In this document: positions 42,301 to 49,578 of the stretch, one piece after another
Layout of the letters: the number at the start of each line of letters is the position of its first letter
How positions within the stretch are numbered: the stretch's first letter is position 1
NCBI RefSeq assembly: GCF_900167135.1
Contig: NZ_FUWZ01000001.1
Location: forward strand, 1,350,336 to 1,414,335
DNA from: Chitinophaga eiseniae
GTDB taxonomy: Bacteria > Bacteroidota > Bacteroidia > Chitinophagales > Chitinophagaceae
Length of the DNA stretch: 64,000 bases
Direction of reading: 5' to 3'
Notes under the pieces: generated by a model
What the model was told of the DNA's origin: nothing
Database searches by the model: none
The model's input: the letters and a program-made list of their open reading frames with translations, nothing else
Program-made: the position numbers and the translations under genes

Positions 42301-42566
42301 ACATATGAAACAGACAGGCTATCACCCGTAGCAGAGGCATTGATGGTAAATCTTCCATCCGGCCCCGTATGTGTGGTATATGTTGCTGTTCTATAGCGGA
42401 TAGTCGCACCAGGCAGCACCTGCCTGGTGTCGGCATCCAGAACCTGTCCATTTATGAGGCTATCTCCTTTCTGCCGGGCGGATGCCGGCAGGAGAATAAC
42501 AAGTAAAATTAGGTACAGCAACACACCTCGGCATAGGCAGGGCCATAAGTTTAGTTTTTTATTCAT
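39336..42566 (-). CDS. SusC/RagA-family TonB-linked outer-membrane transporter
   Basis: A 1076-residue TonB-dependent transporter. Signal peptide, then a carboxypeptidase-like regulatory domain ([23 protein letters not shown]), the SusC-specific plug ([75 protein letters not shown]) and a C-terminal barrel. I took the ATG at 42566 because it begins the signal peptide. It is located between susD and the TlpA gene on the same strand, with the order TlpA-SusC-SusD in transcription. Size and motifs are typical for the family. Confidence 0.95.
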   Translation of the reverse strand: [1076 protein letters not shown]

Positions 42567-42614
42567 AATACTGGAATTTGATGGCGGGCAGCAGCCCAAT
42601 GGGTTGGTGATTTT

Positions 42615-43892
42615 CTACGAAGCGGAATTTTCTGTAATGACGAGCAATTCAATTTCCTGGACCTGCTCTTCCAGCACAAACCCGTTTGCCAGCAGCGCTT
42701 TGCGGAGGGCAGGCAGGTCGCCGTAGTGCATGTTCAGGGATAGATCAATATTGGAGCTAATGCCGGTTTTATCCACAATGGGCGGTATTCCCACCATATT
42801 ATTAAGATGGTAGAGCAGTGCGGCAATGGTGGTGTTGCGCGTATATATCAGAGAGCCATCTGACCCTGTCTTTATTTCAGGTACGCCGCCCTTTGAGGCA
42901 GGGATGGCCCGCAGCGATGCTGCTTTTAGCAGCAGGCATGATACCTGACGTTTTTCCAAACGGCCGTTGATGTTCAGGTACCGGTTGAGGTCCATAACCA
43001 TATAGCGCTGTAGCTGCTCCTTGCTGGTAGCCAGAGGACAGCGTAGCTCATAGCAGTGCCCATACAGGTGCTGCCAATCATAGAAATATCCATCTTTAGG
43101 AGTATGCCTATACTTAACAGGGGCCGCAACCTCCAGCATCACCCGGTTTCGAGGAAAGTTGATCAGCTTTCCATAAGCCATCAGGTATAGATCAACCACA
43201 GACCAGTTGGTAGCGTACCTCCTTACCGTGCCGGCAGTACTGTCTTTATGGATACCGGACATCATTACCAGACCCGGTGCGTAGCCGGTGATAGTGCTAT
43301 AATACAACGGTGCTTTATCTGCCAGTGGAAGGGCCGGTTTTAAAAAGGCCGCTTTATAGTCATATATTATGTTGTCCTGTTTGATGGGAAGCCGTTCAAA
43401 CCTTCCGGCTATCGCTGCTAGTATATTCTCCGGTGTTAAATATTCGGAATAAGTGATTGCAGATATAATGCCGGCAGTATCAATCCATACTACATGCGGG
43501 ATGGCAGCATGTGGAAACAGCCGTTGAAGCAGGGTGTCTTCCGCCAGAATGGGCACAGCCGGGAGGTTGGGCCTGCGGTGAAAAAACTTCCGCACAGTAG
43601 CTGTATTTTCCCTGGTAACCGATATGATCTGTATATTGCCAAACTGTTTTTGCAGGCTGTCCAGCTTTGGCAGGGAGGCAATGCAGCTGCTGCAGTTCGT
43701 AGTCCAAAAATCCAGTATGAGTAGTTTTCCCTTGAACGAGGTAAGATTCGTTTGTTTGCCGGAGAAATTAATAAGAGGGGCCAGCGGCACGGACGGTACT
43801 GGCTGGCCGATTCCCAAAGGAGCCTGGGCTGTTTGCGAATATAGCTGCAGGAATGGCAATAGCATTCCTGCCAGGAAAAGAAATCTTTTCAT
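42615..43892 (-). CDS. TlpA-like periplasmic thioredoxin with C-terminal STN-like domain
   Basis: A 425-residue exported protein: signal peptide to about 20, a TlpA-type thioredoxin domain with LILDFWTTNCSSCIASLPKLD (CxxC), and a C-terminal half that ends in a secretin/STN- or DUF3738-like segment (PPIVDKTGISSNIDLSLNM...LRKALLANGFVLEEQ), a region often seen beside SusC proteins in Bacteroidetes. It is the first gene of the operon, 49 bp upstream of susC. It may reduce disulfides in, or sense occupancy of, the transporter (inference). Confidence 0.85.
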   Translation of the reverse strand: MKRFLFLAGMLLPFLQLYSQTAQAPLGIGQPVPSVPLAPLINFSGKQTNLTSFKGKLLILDFWTTNCSSCIASLPKLDSLQKQFGNIQIISVTRENTATVRKFFHRRPNLPAVPILAEDTLLQRLFPHAAIPHVVWIDTAGIISAITYSEYLTPENILAAIAGRFERLPIKQDNIIYDYKAAFLKPALPLADKAPLYYSTITGYAPGLVMMSGIHKDSTAGTVRRYATNWSVVDLYLMAYGKLINFPRNRVMLEVAAPVKYRHTPKDGYFYDWQHLYGHCYELRCPLATSKEQLQRYMVMDLNRYLNINGRLEKRQVSCLLLKAASLRAIPASKGGVPEIKTGSDGSLIYTRNTTIAALLYHLNNMVGIPPIVDKTGISSNIDLSLNMHYGDLPALRKALLANGFVLEEQVQEIELLVITENSAS

Positions 43893-44150
43893 GATGTACG
43901 TTTTTGGTGTGTGAGAGATGTTATCTATGGACGGTCCCGGTTCGGTGATCTGTTACGGATGTTGGGTAATGGTTGATATATCATAGCAGGTGGTTTTTGT
44001 TGTCAATGAATGAGCCCAGTGGATAGACATCCACAGGCGGTCCTTCTAATTCTTTCCCTTAAAAAAAGTCTTTCAGCAGGGCGATTGCTCCTGCGGCCTA
44101 TAAAAAGAGTAAAATGCGCTGCTTGATAACTAAGTGGGGTGAGGTAGGGG
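43893..44150. promoter_or_regulatory. Promoter region of the TlpA-SusC-SusD operon
   Basis: About 260 bp with no gene, between the leftward operon and the structured repeat array. It must hold the operon's promoter; I found no clear -33/-7 pair. Confidence 0.4.
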
Positions 44151-44380
44151 CATAAAAAAGACGTGGGTTAGTCCCTACCGATTAACAGGGCTACGACACC
44201 CAGGCACCGGATAGAGACGCCCACGCCATAAAAAACGTGGGTTAGTCCTTACCGGCTCTACTGGGCTACGACACCCTGGCACACCGATTAGAAGACGCCC
44301 ACGTAATAAAAAGACGTGGGTTAGTCCCTACCGTCTCCGAGGCTGCGACACCTGACAACGAATAAGAACGCCCACGCCAT
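44151..44380. repeat. Three tandem ~76-bp structured repeats
   Basis: Units start near 44152, 44228 and 44306 (periods 76 and 78; the last is 73). Each has A-run, GACGTGGGTTAGTCCCTACCG, a 7-8 base variable segment, a conserved core (GGGCTACGACACCC; in the third unit GGCTGCGACACC), a 13-16 base variable segment, and GACGCCCACG. CCCACG of one unit pairs with CGTGGG of the next across the A-rich spacer, so the array folds as linked hairpins. Conserved ends with variable middles suggest either selection for RNA structure or exchangeable segments. No known class (CRISPR, attC, REP) fits. Confidence 0.75.
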
Positions 44381-44436
44381 AGCGTGAGCGATTTACCTTA
44401 TTACTCGTTGTCTACCAAGGTCGCAGTTCGGAGACG
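44332..44436. repeat. 105-bp imperfect palindrome closing the repeat array
   Basis: The middle of the third repeat, starting CGTCTCCG (44332-44339), CTGCGAC, GACAACGA and ending CGCCCACGC, is matched by an inverted copy ending in CGGAGACG (44429-44436), with GTCGCAG and TCGTTGTC between. The apical stem is GCCCACGC-CATA-GCGTGAGC. Arms are 46-53 bases with small bulges. Confidence 0.8.
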
Positions 44437-44702
44437 AGAATAAAAGCAAACGCGCTTAAATTAATTTTATGTAATAAACGGCTAAATTACAAAATCCTAT
44501 GTTGAGTTCATAAAAGATGACTTTACATCAATAGAATCTATAGATCAAAATTTTAAATATTTCAAATGCAAAATAGCATAATTATATCAATAAACAAAAT
44601 AATTATAGTGTTCAACAATATTTAAATATCGTTTTGATATTTATATTGTTAATTCTCAATTCGTTACATGCCTTATATTTGTTACAACACAATAGTAAAA
44701 GC
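44437..44702. promoter_or_regulatory. AT-rich region before the small XRE gene
   Basis: Strongly AT-rich, without a gene. It holds the promoter of the XRE gene (TATATTTG at 44674-44681 is a good -7 box). Confidence 0.5.
44674..44681 (+). promoter_or_regulatory. -7 box of the small XRE gene
   Basis: TATATTTG fits TAnnTTTG exactly, about 22 bp before the ATG at 44703. ATTG at 44645-44648 is the nearest -33-like word but is spaced too far. Confidence 0.45.
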
Positions 44703-44945
44703 ATGGCAAAAATTGGCAGAAAGCCAGATAGTAACATCCGAATAAATAGAATTGGTGCTGTGTTAGCGGACAAAGGAAAGAAAAATAAGGATTTAGAGCA
44801 GCACTTTGGTGTGGCGCAATCAACCGTGTCTAATTGGGTGACTAATAAATCTCAGCCATCTGTTTATGACTTTTATGAGATCGCAAAATTTCTCGGATGC
44901 GATATAAGAGAACTATTTGTGTCAACAAAACAATTCATTAAATAA
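44703..44945 (+). CDS. Small XRE-family HTH regulator
   Basis: An 80-residue Cro/C1-type regulator: IGAVLADKGKKNKDLEQHFGVAQSTVSNWVTNKSQPSVYDFYEIAKFLGCDIRELF covers all five helices and little else. The start is the ATG at 44703 (MAKIGRK); the longer frame begins in AT-rich promoter DNA. Such single-domain repressors commonly control transfer of mobile elements. It lies directly right of the repeat array, which could be its target or unrelated. Confidence 0.85.
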   Translation: MAKIGRKPDSNIRINRIGAVLADKGKKNKDLEQHFGVAQSTVSNWVTNKSQPSVYDFYEIAKFLGCDIRELFVSTKQFIK

Positions 44946-45115
44946 ACCTGAAAGATACGAAACCCCAAATTACCTTTGCTTGCTTTTCCGTTATCTGGTT
45001 GATAAGTATACGGGATTTTCATTTGGTGTGATAATCATATTAACGTACATTAATTTCTCAATTTAGATACCTCAAGGTAACCTGTATATGTTTGTTAAAC
45101 TTTAAACCGGAAATT

Positions 45116-45655
45116 ATGAGGATACTATTTATGTCCCTTGTACTTGCCTGTCTCATGGCATGTGGCACAAAAAAACTCACCCGAGAACAAGCTGCGGAAC
45201 TAATAAAGAAAGCATACCCGAATACAGTTGATTGGAATATTTACACCGCTGACCCGCAAGAGGCTGCCAAAGCCCTCGACACTAAATTGGAGGCAGAAGG
45301 TTATATTACTATCCAGCGTAAGCAATCACTGGCAGAAATCGGAAATCCATTTATATTCTTTACAGAAAAATCGAAGCCCTTTCTGCTACCCACGCCGGAA
45401 AAAGATAAAGAGCTGAAAATTCAGAAGGTAAAGCTGGCAGAACAACACTTCAACCGGGTAACCGGAATGCAGCTGTTGAAAAATGATAAAAAGGCCATCG
45501 TTGAATATACTGTAGTGTATAAAAATGTTAGTCCTTTTGTGCCACTTTCTACCCTTGAGATTGAGCCTGAGCTGAAGCGAAAGGCATATTTTGCCTTGTA
45601 TGATGATGGATGGCGTATAGTCGATAAGCCTGATATGGATTTCTTGGTTGAATAA
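45116..45655 (+). CDS. Lipoprotein, unknown function
   Basis: A 179-residue lipoprotein with a signal peptide and lipobox LMACG (MRILFMSLVLACLMACGTKK). The mature part contains VEYTVVYKNVSPFVPL and YFALYDDGWRIVDKPD, a beta-rich small domain. No family recognised. Start at 45116 because it begins the signal peptide. It may be an exclusion or surface protein of the element (inference). Confidence 0.7.
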   Translation: MRILFMSLVLACLMACGTKKLTREQAAELIKKAYPNTVDWNIYTADPQEAAKALDTKLEAEGYITIQRKQSLAEIGNPFIFFTEKSKPFLLPTPEKDKELKIQKVKLAEQHFNRVTGMQLLKNDKKAIVEYTVVYKNVSPFVPLSTLEIEPELKRKAYFALYDDGWRIVDKPDMDFLVE

Positions 45656-45764
45656 TAAGGCAGGTTCCAGGAGTGGAACTTGCTGTATATTTAACGTATT
45701 AGTCGCTTGTTGCAGCAACAAGAGTGCGGCTGCCTATCTATTTCTAATTTCTAACCCTGAAAAA

Positions 45765-46121
45765 TTATATGTTCTGATCGCGTAATAGTTGCAGGTGGCT
45801 GGGGATATCTTCTTCTGAATCGCAGATCAATTTCACCCTATACAATGCTTTCGCGTCTTCCGTCGGAGCTTTGATAGGTTTTCCCGTTCGTATATCGCAT
45901 GTCCAAAGTATTCCGTTGGACCTTCTGCCGGCAAAAAATAGCTTTCCTCCGTTATTATATCCCAGCATAAAAATGTCCGAGGTAACCTCCATGAAACTGC
46001 TGATCGGTATTTCTTCCAGGAAAGCATAGTTTCCCTCCATCATGAACGGAGGCACCTTATCACTGTTGATCTTCATGAAGTGTGTACATCGCTGTATCAA
46101 TTTTTTTCTTCTTGTAGGCAT
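45765..46121 (-). CDS. Hypothetical protein
   Basis: A 118-residue soluble protein (basic start MPTRRKKLIQRC, then IPISSFMEVTSDIFMLGYNNGGKLFFAGRR). The middle looks beta-rich; no family recognised. It is the last gene of a leftward set with the two SymE-like genes and the HEPN gene. Confidence 0.5.
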   Translation of the reverse strand: MPTRRKKLIQRCTHFMKINSDKVPPFMMEGNYAFLEEIPISSFMEVTSDIFMLGYNNGGKLFFAGRRSNGILWTCDIRTGKPIKAPTEDAKALYRVKLICDSEEDIPSHLQLLRDQNI

Positions 46122-46148
46122 ATAAATAAGTTTGGGTTAATAATTGTC

Positions 46149-46439
46149 TTACCTGGTAAGCATTCCAGAGCCAAAACCTATGCAATCGTGACTTTGGGAA
46201 GAGTTTGTCAACATCTTAAAATATTTATTTGCTTCCCTCTTGGTGCCGGGCATCGGCGTGAGAGGTCTGATTATGATCTTATTATTTTGAACGTGGACCT
46301 CCACTTTTTCATCTGCGAAGAACCCCGCATCTTCTAACCACTTACCAGATAGTTCAATGCGCGGAACAAATATGGTTACTGACTTTGCCCTTCCTGATCG
46401 GTAGGCCCCAATACTATATTCTCTCACTTCCTTTTTCAT
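46149..46439 (-). CDS. SymE-like protein, copy 1
   Basis: A 96-residue protein with the SymE/AbrB-like swapped-hairpin core VTIFVPRIELSGKWLEDAGFFADEKVEVHVQNNKIIIRPL (about 21-60). SymE of E. coli is a type I toxin that cleaves or condenses nucleic acid; in Bacteroidetes the family is common on mobile elements. A second copy lies 9 bp upstream on the same strand. The 30-residue C-terminal tail is unusual and unassigned. Confidence 0.72.
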   Translation of the reverse strand: MKKEVREYSIGAYRSGRAKSVTIFVPRIELSGKWLEDAGFFADEKVEVHVQNNKIIIRPLTPMPGTKREANKYFKMLTNSSQSHDCIGFGSGMLTR

Positions 46440-46448
46440 ATAGAGTAA

Positions 46449-46664
46449 TTAAGTTTTGTTAAAAAATGTTTGTGTATTTCCTTTGGACTTTTTAATCTGT
46501 AGGCTGTTTCGCTTTATTATAATAGTGATGTTATCGCCTATCCGAAAACCCGCTTTTGCCAGCCAATGACCCGAGAGGTTAATCCAGGGGACCGTTATGT
46601 AACTGTCGATACGCGGAACTGATTTGTAGTGTAGCTTTGCCTTACGTATATTATGCGTGCTCAT
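46449..46664 (-). CDS. SymE-like protein, copy 2
   Basis: A 71-residue paralogue with core ITVPWINLSGHWLAKAGFRIGDNITIIIKRNSLQIKK. I chose the ATG at 46664 (MSTHNIRKAK); a start at 46673 would overlap the HEPN gene stop. The close pairing of two divergent SymE-like proteins may allow hetero-oligomers. No antisense SymR-like RNA can be identified by eye. Confidence 0.7.
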   Translation of the reverse strand: MSTHNIRKAKLHYKSVPRIDSYITVPWINLSGHWLAKAGFRIGDNITIIIKRNSLQIKKSKGNTQTFFNKT

Positions 46665-46665
46665 A

Positions 46666-47847
46666 CTAATCATTTATTATATCAGTCTTATAGGCACTAT
46701 GAGATAATTTCCCATGTTGCAGGATGATATTGGTAAAGGTTCCCTTTATCTTGCATTCCAGATCAGATACTTTGTCAAACAGCGTTTTGATGTCTTCTTC
46801 GGATACGATATAGTCGTTGCAGATGTTGTATCGTCCTTTTACGTAAGACAGGTTCAGTATCTGTAGTAGCCGCAGGTCATTTTCATCATCCTCCTGAAAT
46901 ACCCCGCCTATCTCTTCCGTGAGAAAAAGCGTTGCTTTTAAAAAAGTGTTTAACCTATGGGTATGGGGAGCAAAGCCCATTACAGAAATCAGTAATGCTC
47001 TTAATGAATGTTCGGCGACCTGGTGTAAGGAAAATGCCGCCAGTTTTGTATTGCCACATTTACGGTAGTAATCGGCGCCGGAAAGGAAGCCCGGTACAAC
47101 CGCATATATTCTATCAAATTTATCCACTGCCGTTTTCTTAACATGGTCGACGCCGGTAGGCTCTGGCTTCGGTAATGCTGTGTGCTGAGCGTCGTACTTT
47201 ATCCGCTCAGTATGGCAAACACGTTCATAGAATAGATGTCCCGTTTTCAAGGCGTTACATACCTCTGTTGCGGGACGTATTAATATATTAACCGGAAATT
47301 CCGGTAGGAAGTAACTCTGAATTGATCTTGCGACTTCAGTATGCGGATTTGTGTTATTATGAGTAAGGTATAAAAGGCTGGCGGCATAATCCGACCGATG
47401 ATGGTGCTTTATCATGAATATTTTATCAATGCCAGGGATGCTGCGTCCTGAATCTATAATGCTCTCATAAATTGGATTATTCTCAAACTCTTTTTCTTCT
47501 TCCTCACATGCGATGTTTTCTACACCATCCTTTTTTTCTTCTCCCGGTGGAGAACAGAATAATTTCTTTTCCGACCATAGCGAATGTATCAGGTAGCACG
47601 CCTCAATCAGCCTTTCCAGAAGCTCATAAAAGTAGATAATGTTGCTGCGCTCCTTCCGGTTGAGATCTTTTGGGTAGCTTCCTGTTACTGTCGATTTAAG
47701 CAATTCCCAGAGGCTATCCCTGTTACCGTAGAGGTAATCGTGTTCAAAGAAATCTTCCAGTACTAAGAATGGATTTTCAATCTCTGGTTCCGTCAACTTA
47801 TAAGGTTTGTTGAGCCATGTGGGTAATTTTTCTGACCTGTCTAACAT
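46666..47847 (-). CDS. HEPN-domain protein of conjugative-element type
   Basis: A 393-residue protein. The C-terminal ~130 residues are a HEPN domain: LAAFSLHQVAEHSLRALLISVMGFAPHTHRLNTFL...LSYVKGRYNICNDYIVSEEDI. The helix start around F-x-x-HQ-x-x-E is conserved, and the terminal part has R-x-x-x-x-x-Y-like residues. The N-terminal part lacks the G-S-x-D-x-D nucleotidyltransferase motif that often partners HEPN. Start at 47847 (MLDRSEK); an upstream frame to 47964 is less likely. HEPN proteins often act as RNases in toxin or abortive-infection systems, but this group may be a binding protein only. Confidence 0.7.
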   Translation of the reverse strand: MLDRSEKLPTWLNKPYKLTEPEIENPFLVLEDFFEHDYLYGNRDSLWELLKSTVTGSYPKDLNRKERSNIIYFYELLERLIEACYLIHSLWSEKKLFCSPPGEEKKDGVENIACEEEEKEFENNPIYESIIDSGRSIPGIDKIFMIKHHHRSDYAASLLYLTHNNTNPHTEVARSIQSYFLPEFPVNILIRPATEVCNALKTGHLFYERVCHTERIKYDAQHTALPKPEPTGVDHVKKTAVDKFDRIYAVVPGFLSGADYYRKCGNTKLAAFSLHQVAEHSLRALLISVMGFAPHTHRLNTFLKATLFLTEEIGGVFQEDDENDLRLLQILNLSYVKGRYNICNDYIVSEEDIKTLFDKVSDLECKIKGTFTNIILQHGKLSHSAYKTDIIND

Positions 47848-47918
47848 AAAAAAGGGTTTTGGGTGATAAATGAGATGCTGGAAGGAAAGAATTGACGGGA
47901 CTATTTTATTACTCAATC

Positions 47919-48230
47919 TTACACGTCTGTATGAAGAGATGAATAATTTTTTCCTTTCCTCCACTCCTCAGCTTCATCATGCAGCAGGTCCAGGACAGTT
48001 GATAAATACATGCAGAATGCCAATAACCTGATCTTCGCGTTTTCCGGTAGTGGGTTTATTGATGTGGTTTGGGAGAGCGCACAGAGGTCGTCTACCATCA
48101 TTTTACATTCTGCCTTTGGGAAGATATGGAATAGCGTGTAGAACATATTCCAGGCAAGTCTTTGTTGTTCTTCTTTTTGTTTTCTTTTAAATACTTCGAG
48201 TATAATAAATAGTTGTTCATAAGGTTTCAT
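47919..48230 (-). CDS. Hypothetical helical protein
   Basis: A 103-residue, probably all-helical protein (EEQQRLAWNMFYTLFHIFPKAECKMMVDDL). It precedes the HEPN gene in the same direction by 70 bp. No family recognised; may be the HEPN partner. Confidence 0.5.
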   Translation of the reverse strand: MKPYEQLFIILEVFKRKQKEEQQRLAWNMFYTLFHIFPKAECKMMVDDLCALSQTTSINPLPENAKIRLLAFCMYLSTVLDLLHDEAEEWRKGKNYSSLHTDV

Positions 48231-48658
48231 GACCAGTTATTAATAGTAAGGTGCAACAAACATCGTCTGCGCCCGGAGGCGAGCAGAAAAATGAGAATTA
48301 AGAAATGCCGGAAAGAATTATGGGGACCTTAACGTAAGCGTGTATACTGTGTTGTGATTCTAAAAATAGCAAAATGATTTTTACGAACAAAAAAAATACA
48401 TGATTATTTCTGAGCAGGGTAAATCAGAATTTTACAGGTGCCCCGTCCATCTTCAATTATTTTTTTTTAAACGGATTAGTTCTGAAATTATATGTATTGA
48501 TAGGCAGTACGTTGTCATCCCTACTACTAGGTGTGTAAGGTTTTTTCCGGTTCATTACAGCACATATTTGCAATGTGAACATTCATAGTACCAGAGGCAG
48601 ACGGGAAATGTGTTGAGTGATGTGTACTTGAAGACATGGGCTGCGTGATGGTGATGAA
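48231..48658. promoter_or_regulatory. Region upstream of the tra operon
   Basis: About 430 bp between the leftward HEPN set and the rightward tra operon, without a convincing gene. It contains the hairpin at 48519-48546 and CATATTTGCAAT near 48566, a weak -7 candidate. Confidence 0.45.
48519..48546 (+). promoter_or_regulatory. Hairpin with shared 15-mer upstream of tra operon
   Basis: CCCTAC pairs with GTAAGG (one mismatch) and six T follow. The 15-mer CTACTACTAGGTGTG (48521-48535) is identical to 37401-37415, also followed by T6 at the same distance. No plus-strand gene ends before it, so it may be an attenuator of tra transcription. Confidence 0.45.
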
Positions 48659-48682
48659 GTGTGGTTTGAAAATTTACAGCCT

Positions 48683-49129
48683 ATGTTAAGTTCATTCTCA
48701 TGGGCGAGCTACCTGATGGTGGCCGCCCTTATTATTGGAATTTACTACTGCGTAGTCATTGCCCGTTACTTCAGGCGGGATATTAAGAGACTTTCCCGGC
48801 AGAAGACACCGCCGGAGGAACAGGATGATGATACCTATAACCCCCAGCTTTCATTGTTTGACAATACAGAAGTGCAGCCTGACATTGACGCTGATCTGTT
48901 TACAGATGCGCTGGGATTATCTGCCCGGATAAGGGAGGTATTGAGTAAAGCCGCCCGTGAGAATTATAGCAAGGCAGGGTTGATATTAATCCTGAAGAAG
49001 TTGGTTGCTGAGTATCCTTCACTGAAAGGAACTGCTTTTCAGAGGGCTGTCAACAATGTGGTTATTGTGGAATGTAGAAATATGGGAGCCGCCGGCCTGA
49101 ATGAAGATGAGGTGGATTTGTTGTGGTAA
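48683..49129 (+). CDS. First gene of the tra operon, small membrane protein
   Basis: A 148-residue protein with one N-terminal transmembrane helix (SYLMVAALIIGIYYCVVIA) and a soluble acidic part (SLFDNTEVQPDIDADLF...ENYSKAGLILILKKLVAEYPSLKGTAFQRAVNNVV). Proteins like this lead tra operons in Bacteroidetes elements, but I cannot give a Tra letter. The ATG at 48683 is used; GTG at 48659 would add eight residues. Confidence 0.65.
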   Translation: MLSSFSWASYLMVAALIIGIYYCVVIARYFRRDIKRLSRQKTPPEEQDDDTYNPQLSLFDNTEVQPDIDADLFTDALGLSARIREVLSKAARENYSKAGLILILKKLVAEYPSLKGTAFQRAVNNVVIVECRNMGAAGLNEDEVDLLW

Positions 49130-49199
49130 CAGAGGTCGGGTGGCTCTCAACTTCTTTATGTGGATACCGTGATATGTATTGACTTCAAAAATGTGATGT

Positions 49200-49547
49200 A
49201 TGAAGGTGAGGTGGTTGAATTTGAAGCAGCACAAGGCTGCCTTGTTTTTAGCTGGTACGACAGTGTTGCTGTCATTGATTAATGTGGCTGTTATGGCGCA
49301 GGGAAAAGCTGATGGTAAGGCCGGTATCAAAGAGGCCAGCGATAAGGTGCGGGGCTACTTTGATACAGGTACAGATCTGATGTACGCTGTGGGCGCCGTT
49401 GTTGGACTGATCGGGGCGGTTAAGGTTTATCAGAAATGGTCGAGTGGCGATCCCGATACTTCCCGCGTTGCCGCTGCCTGGTTCGGTAGCTGTGTTTTTT
49501 TGGTGGTGGTTGCCACCGTGTTGAAGTCCTTCTTCGGAATTGCGTAG
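49200..49547 (+). CDS. traE: TraE-family conjugation protein (DUF4134)
   Basis: A 115-residue membrane protein. Signal-like helix, then the DUF4134 core: AGIKEASDKVRGYFDTGTDLMYAVGAVVGLIGAVKVYQKWSSGD, and a second helix pair. It resembles the small VirB2/pilin-like protein of type IV secretion systems. Overlap-free, 70 bp after the first gene. Confidence 0.9.
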   Translation: MKVRWLNLKQHKAALFLAGTTVLLSLINVAVMAQGKADGKAGIKEASDKVRGYFDTGTDLMYAVGAVVGLIGAVKVYQKWSSGDPDTSRVAAAWFGSCVFLVVVATVLKSFFGIA

Positions 49548-49578
49548 CAGGTTATGGTGGGGTAATAATATATGGCGT

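Noticed and set aside
44151..44380. CRISPR array
   Set aside because: Only three units, each with conserved ends and a conserved core and two short variable parts; no constant-repeat/unique-spacer pattern and no cas genes.
44151..44380. Integron attC array or type III toxin-antitoxin RNA
   Set aside because: GTTAGTC does not fit the GTTRRRY core, there is no integron integrase or cassette ORF, and no ToxN-like RNase gene follows the repeats.
48400..48588. 62-codon frame upstream of the tra operon
   Set aside because: It runs through the hairpin and promoter region and has no protein-like features.
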